A stretch of DNA of 56,000 nucleotides from an uncultured bacterium (GTDB lineage Bacteria; Hydrogenedentota; Hydrogenedentia; Hydrogenedentales; GCA-2746185). A program made the position numbers and the translations under genes. The notes beneath the pieces were generated by a model. That model did not search any database and was not told where the DNA came from. It was given only the letters and a program-made list of their open reading frames with translations. Positions 54,161 through 56,000 of this stretch are shown piece by piece (position 1 is the stretch's first letter; each line of letters starts with the position of its first letter). The stretch lies in the NCBI GenBank assembly GCA_938082445.1, contig CALLLL010000171.1, positions 1-56,000 on the forward strand, written 5' to 3'.

Positions 54161-54296
54161 GATGCGCAGTGTTTGAGGGTTGGGTCCTATGCAACGGATG
54201 CCTACTGAACTCGGTCAGGTCCGGAAGGAAGCAGCCGTAGGTAGTTTGTTCGTGTGCCGTAGTTTTCCTAGCTTTAGCTGCGCATCTCTTTTTTTT
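54161..54296 (+). ncRNA. ffs: Signal recognition particle RNA (4.5S type)
   Basis: The universally conserved apical domain lies at 54213-54236, containing GGTCAGGTCCGGAAGGAAG and ending GCAGCC, the Ffh-binding loop. The 5' end GATGCGCAG (54161-54169) pairs with CTGCGCATC (54278-54286), closing the rod. A run of T follows (54289-54296) as its terminator. The RNA is about 126 nt, close to E. coli 4.5S, and lacks the Alu domain. It is directly upstream of dnaX, an arrangement also found in other bacteria. It targets nascent membrane proteins with Ffh and FtsY. Confidence 0.95.
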
Positions 54297-54409
54297 ATAT
54301 GGCTGTATTGCTCGTGTACAATGGATACTCGAGTGTGAAAATGCAGACAAACGGATAATGCGCAGGGCTGCACAGTTTCCGTTTCCCAGAGAATCTTCGG
54401 GAGTTTAGA

Positions 54410-56000
54410 ATGGCAAAGGAACAGTATTTAGTTTTGGCGCGTAAATGGCGTCCCCAGTCGTTTGATGACGTGGTGGGACAAGCGCATATTACACGCACCC
54501 TGCAAAACTCCATTCGTTCTGGCCGTATTCACCACGCCTTCCTGTTTATTGGCTCCCGCGGTATCGGAAAAACCACCTCAGCCCGAATTTTAGCCAAAGC
54601 CCTAAATTGTACCGCGCAAGATGGCCCTACGCCCGAGCCTTGTGGAACCTGCGCGAATTGCGAATCCATCGCTGCCGGTAATAATGTAAATGTTATCGAG
54701 ATTGATGGTGCCTCAAACAACAGTGTGGAAGACGTTCGTCAAATTCGCGAGAATGTTCGGATGGTTCCTGCTGGTGGACGATATAAAATTTATGTAATTG
54801 ATGAGGTGCACCAGCTTTCCATCGCAGCATTTAATGCCTTACTGAAAACGCTCGAAGAGCCTCCTGCGCACGCCATCTTTATTTTAGCAACAACAGAAGC
54901 CCATAAAATTCCAGCAACCATCATCTCGCGTTGCCAACGGTACGACTACCGTCGCGTTGGGGTTGATGATCTGAAGCAATTGTTGCGTAAGATACTGGAT
55001 GCAGAAGGAATGACATGTAGCGATGAAGCCCTATCGGCGATTGCACGTGCAGCCGATGGTGGGGTGCGTGATTCTGAAAGTATTCTTGACCAATTAATGT
55101 CGTATTGCGATAAAGAGATAACTTTTCAGGATGTTTTCGATGTATTGGGGCTAGTGGACTGGCAAGTCATGCACACCCTATGTACGGCGATTCGTGAAAA
55201 AGATGTAGTCCCTTTACTCAAAACGGTTGACGATATCGTTGTTAGCGGTAAAGATCTTTCACAGTTTGTGCAGGATATCTTGCGATACTACCGAAACTTG
55301 ATGATATGTAAAAGCAATGGCCCCACTGAATTATTGGCCTTGCCCGATGAAGAAGTCGCTGAAATGAACGCGCGGGCCCAACAATTCACTTTAATGGAAC
55401 TCATTCGATTAGTAGAGCAATTCTCTGAGTTGGTTGATGGCTTTGACTCTCAACTGGCTCAACGTACTGCCTTGGAAGCGATGCTCATAAAAGTAACCAA
55501 GCGTAGTATAGATGTCTCCGTGGATTCTGTACTGGAAAAAATTGCCGTGCTTCAAGAACAACTGGGAGATGTGACCCTAGGCGATGAGCAAAAAAAAAAG
55601 ATCCTGAATGATCCAGCGCCTCGCCCAACATCCCCAAAAGCACAAGAAAATCCTACCCCTGCGATAGCTGAAACGCCAGCAACGCCCCCAGTGGAACAAC
55701 TGTCTTCTACGCCAAAAGGTACAGTACCTCCGGAGAATCCAACCCCAGTAATTTCCCAGGAGCCGATAGAAGCAGCACCGGCCCATCGACGTCTCACCCT
55801 ATCCGAAAAATCGTTTGGCGAAGATTGGCCACAAATTGTTGAAGTCGCCACGCACGATCATATGAATCTTGCAACGTGGTTTCCGCATGCACGTCCAGTG
55901 AAAATTGAAGGCGATACCGTAATTTTACAATTGTCTCATGAACAAGAGTTGGCGAAAAGTATTATTGAAAAAGCGCCAAACCGTGAAATCATTGAGGCCG
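54410..56000 (+). CDS. dnaX: DNA polymerase III subunits gamma and tau, 3'-truncated
   Basis: Clamp-loader ATPase, open to the window end (530 codons visible). MAKEQYLVLARKWRPQSFDD, VVGQAHITRTL, P-loop GSRGIGKTT (48-56), the zinc site C67, C78, C81 and C84 (CGTCANC), EIDGASNNSVEDVRQIRE, DEVHQLS (131-137), LKTLEEPP and RCQRYDYRR are diagnostic. After about residue 390 comes a Pro/Thr-rich linker and the start of the tau-specific C-terminal domain. At codons 394-397 a run of ten A (55590-55599) forms a slip site with stop codons just downstream in both other frames, probably making the short gamma form. The Shine-Dalgarno-like CTTCGGGAG precedes the ATG. Confidence 0.96.
   Translation, partial: MAKEQYLVLARKWRPQSFDDVVGQAHITRTLQNSIRSGRIHHAFLFIGSRGIGKTTSARILAKALNCTAQDGPTPEPCGTCANCESIAAGNNVNVIEIDGASNNSVEDVRQIRENVRMVPAGGRYKIYVIDEVHQLSIAAFNALLKTLEEPPAHAIFILATTEAHKIPATIISRCQRYDYRRVGVDDLKQLLRKILDAEGMTCSDEALSAIARAADGGVRDSESILDQLMSYCDKEITFQDVFDVLGLVDWQVMHTLCTAIREKDVVPLLKTVDDIVVSGKDLSQFVQDILRYYRNLMICKSNGPTELLALPDEEVAEMNARAQQFTLMELIRLVEQFSELVDGFDSQLAQRTALEAMLIKVTKRSIDVSVDSVLEKIAVLQEQLGDVTLGDEQKKKILNDPAPRPTSPKAQENPTPAIAETPATPPVEQLSSTPKGTVPPENPTPVISQEPIEAAPAHRRLTLSEKSFGEDWPQIVEVATHDHMNLATWFPHARPVKIEGDTVILQLSHEQELAKSIIEKAPNREIIEA
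55589..55611 (+). promoter_or_regulatory. dnaX: Candidate programmed slip site in dnaX
   Basis: CAA AAA AAA AAG in the reading frame, with ten consecutive A (55590-55599) followed by G. In the -1 frame TGA occurs at 55609-55611, giving K-K-D-P-E-stop. In the +1 frame TGA occurs at 55605-55607. It includes the A-AAA-AAG heptamer of the E. coli dnaX site. Confidence 0.7.

Noticed and set aside
1-56000. tRNA genes, CRISPR arrays, insertion sequences, prophage or attachment sites
   Set aside because: No T-arm/anticodon cloverleaf, regularly spaced repeats, transposase, integrase or flanking direct repeats were recognised by eye; a tRNA or repeat scan would be needed to exclude weak cases.

Overview
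The window reads as chromosome of a free-living Gram-negative bacterium with moderate GC. An outer-membrane lifestyle is shown by a LolCD-type lipoprotein exporter, several lipobox proteins, a DsbD-type thiol exporter and a twin-arginine signal. Several families point towards the Planctomycetes-Verrucomicrobia-Lentisphaerae group or a close relative: a planctomycete-type cytochrome c/DUF1549/DUF1553 protein, secreted DUF1080 proteins, an H-X9-DG prepilin-like protein, a heparinase II/III-like lyase and Gfo/Idh oxidoreductases. The phylum is inferred from this gene mix, not proven.

Layout. 1-3.4 kb: the end of an SDR/NmrA-like gene, a convergent NHL beta-propeller gene and a peptide-type ABC solute-binding lipoprotein. 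3.5-11.3 kb (minus): scpA; a coupled DUF255 thioredoxin-fold protein and DsbD; an acidic single-pass membrane protein with an ExeA-type AAA ATPase. 11.3-11.7 kb: a divergent promoter region leading to an FHA-GAF-HD-GYP-zinc-ribbon protein (plus). 13.4-22.6 kb (minus): a housekeeping series rpsB-tsf-pyrH-frr-(terminator)-uppS-cdsA-prfB-lysS-lolC-lolD, covering translation, UMP kinase and envelope lipid synthesis. 22.8-33.2 kb: secreted and signalling genes, comprising a subtilase, an alkaline-phosphatase-superfamily protein, an SGNH esterase, two DUF1080 proteins, two tandem orphan response regulators and a large heparinase-like lyase. This looks like a polysaccharide/sulfo- or phospho-ester scavenging inventory. 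33.3-42.8 kb (plus): a tightly packed surface-glycan run (GDPD, dTDP-glucose 4,6-dehydratase, O-antigen ligase/polymerase-like protein, sugar-nucleotide epimerase, ankyrin and TPR proteins, GT2, ArsC/Spx-like, miaA, a second GT2-like protein). 42.8-48.1 kb: an unrecognised conserved-looking protein, the PSCyt/DUF1549/DUF1553 protein, an orphan GH36N-like beta-sandwich protein, and dnaB. 48.1-52.5 kb (minus): an SDR, a prepilin-like gene behind a striking twin-palindrome promoter, and two Gfo/Idh proteins. 52.6-56 kb (plus): a TPR protein, a lipoprotein, the SRP 4.5S RNA and dnaX, which runs off the right edge.

The most notable signals are: (i) a ten-A run in dnaX with stop codons immediately available in both alternative frames, a likely tau/gamma-producing slip site; (ii) two near-identical 16-bp palindromes bracketing the -10 of the prepilin-like gene; (iii) an orphan protein at 42.8-43.6 kb with a DxD motif and a conserved-looking core; (iv) a degenerate Gfo/Idh protein lacking the nucleotide-binding glycine motif next to an exported Gfo/Idh; and (v) an ExeA-like ATPase paired with an acidic membrane protein, divergent from an FHA-HD-GYP regulator. 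No CRISPR array, insertion sequence, phage gene or tRNA was recognised.
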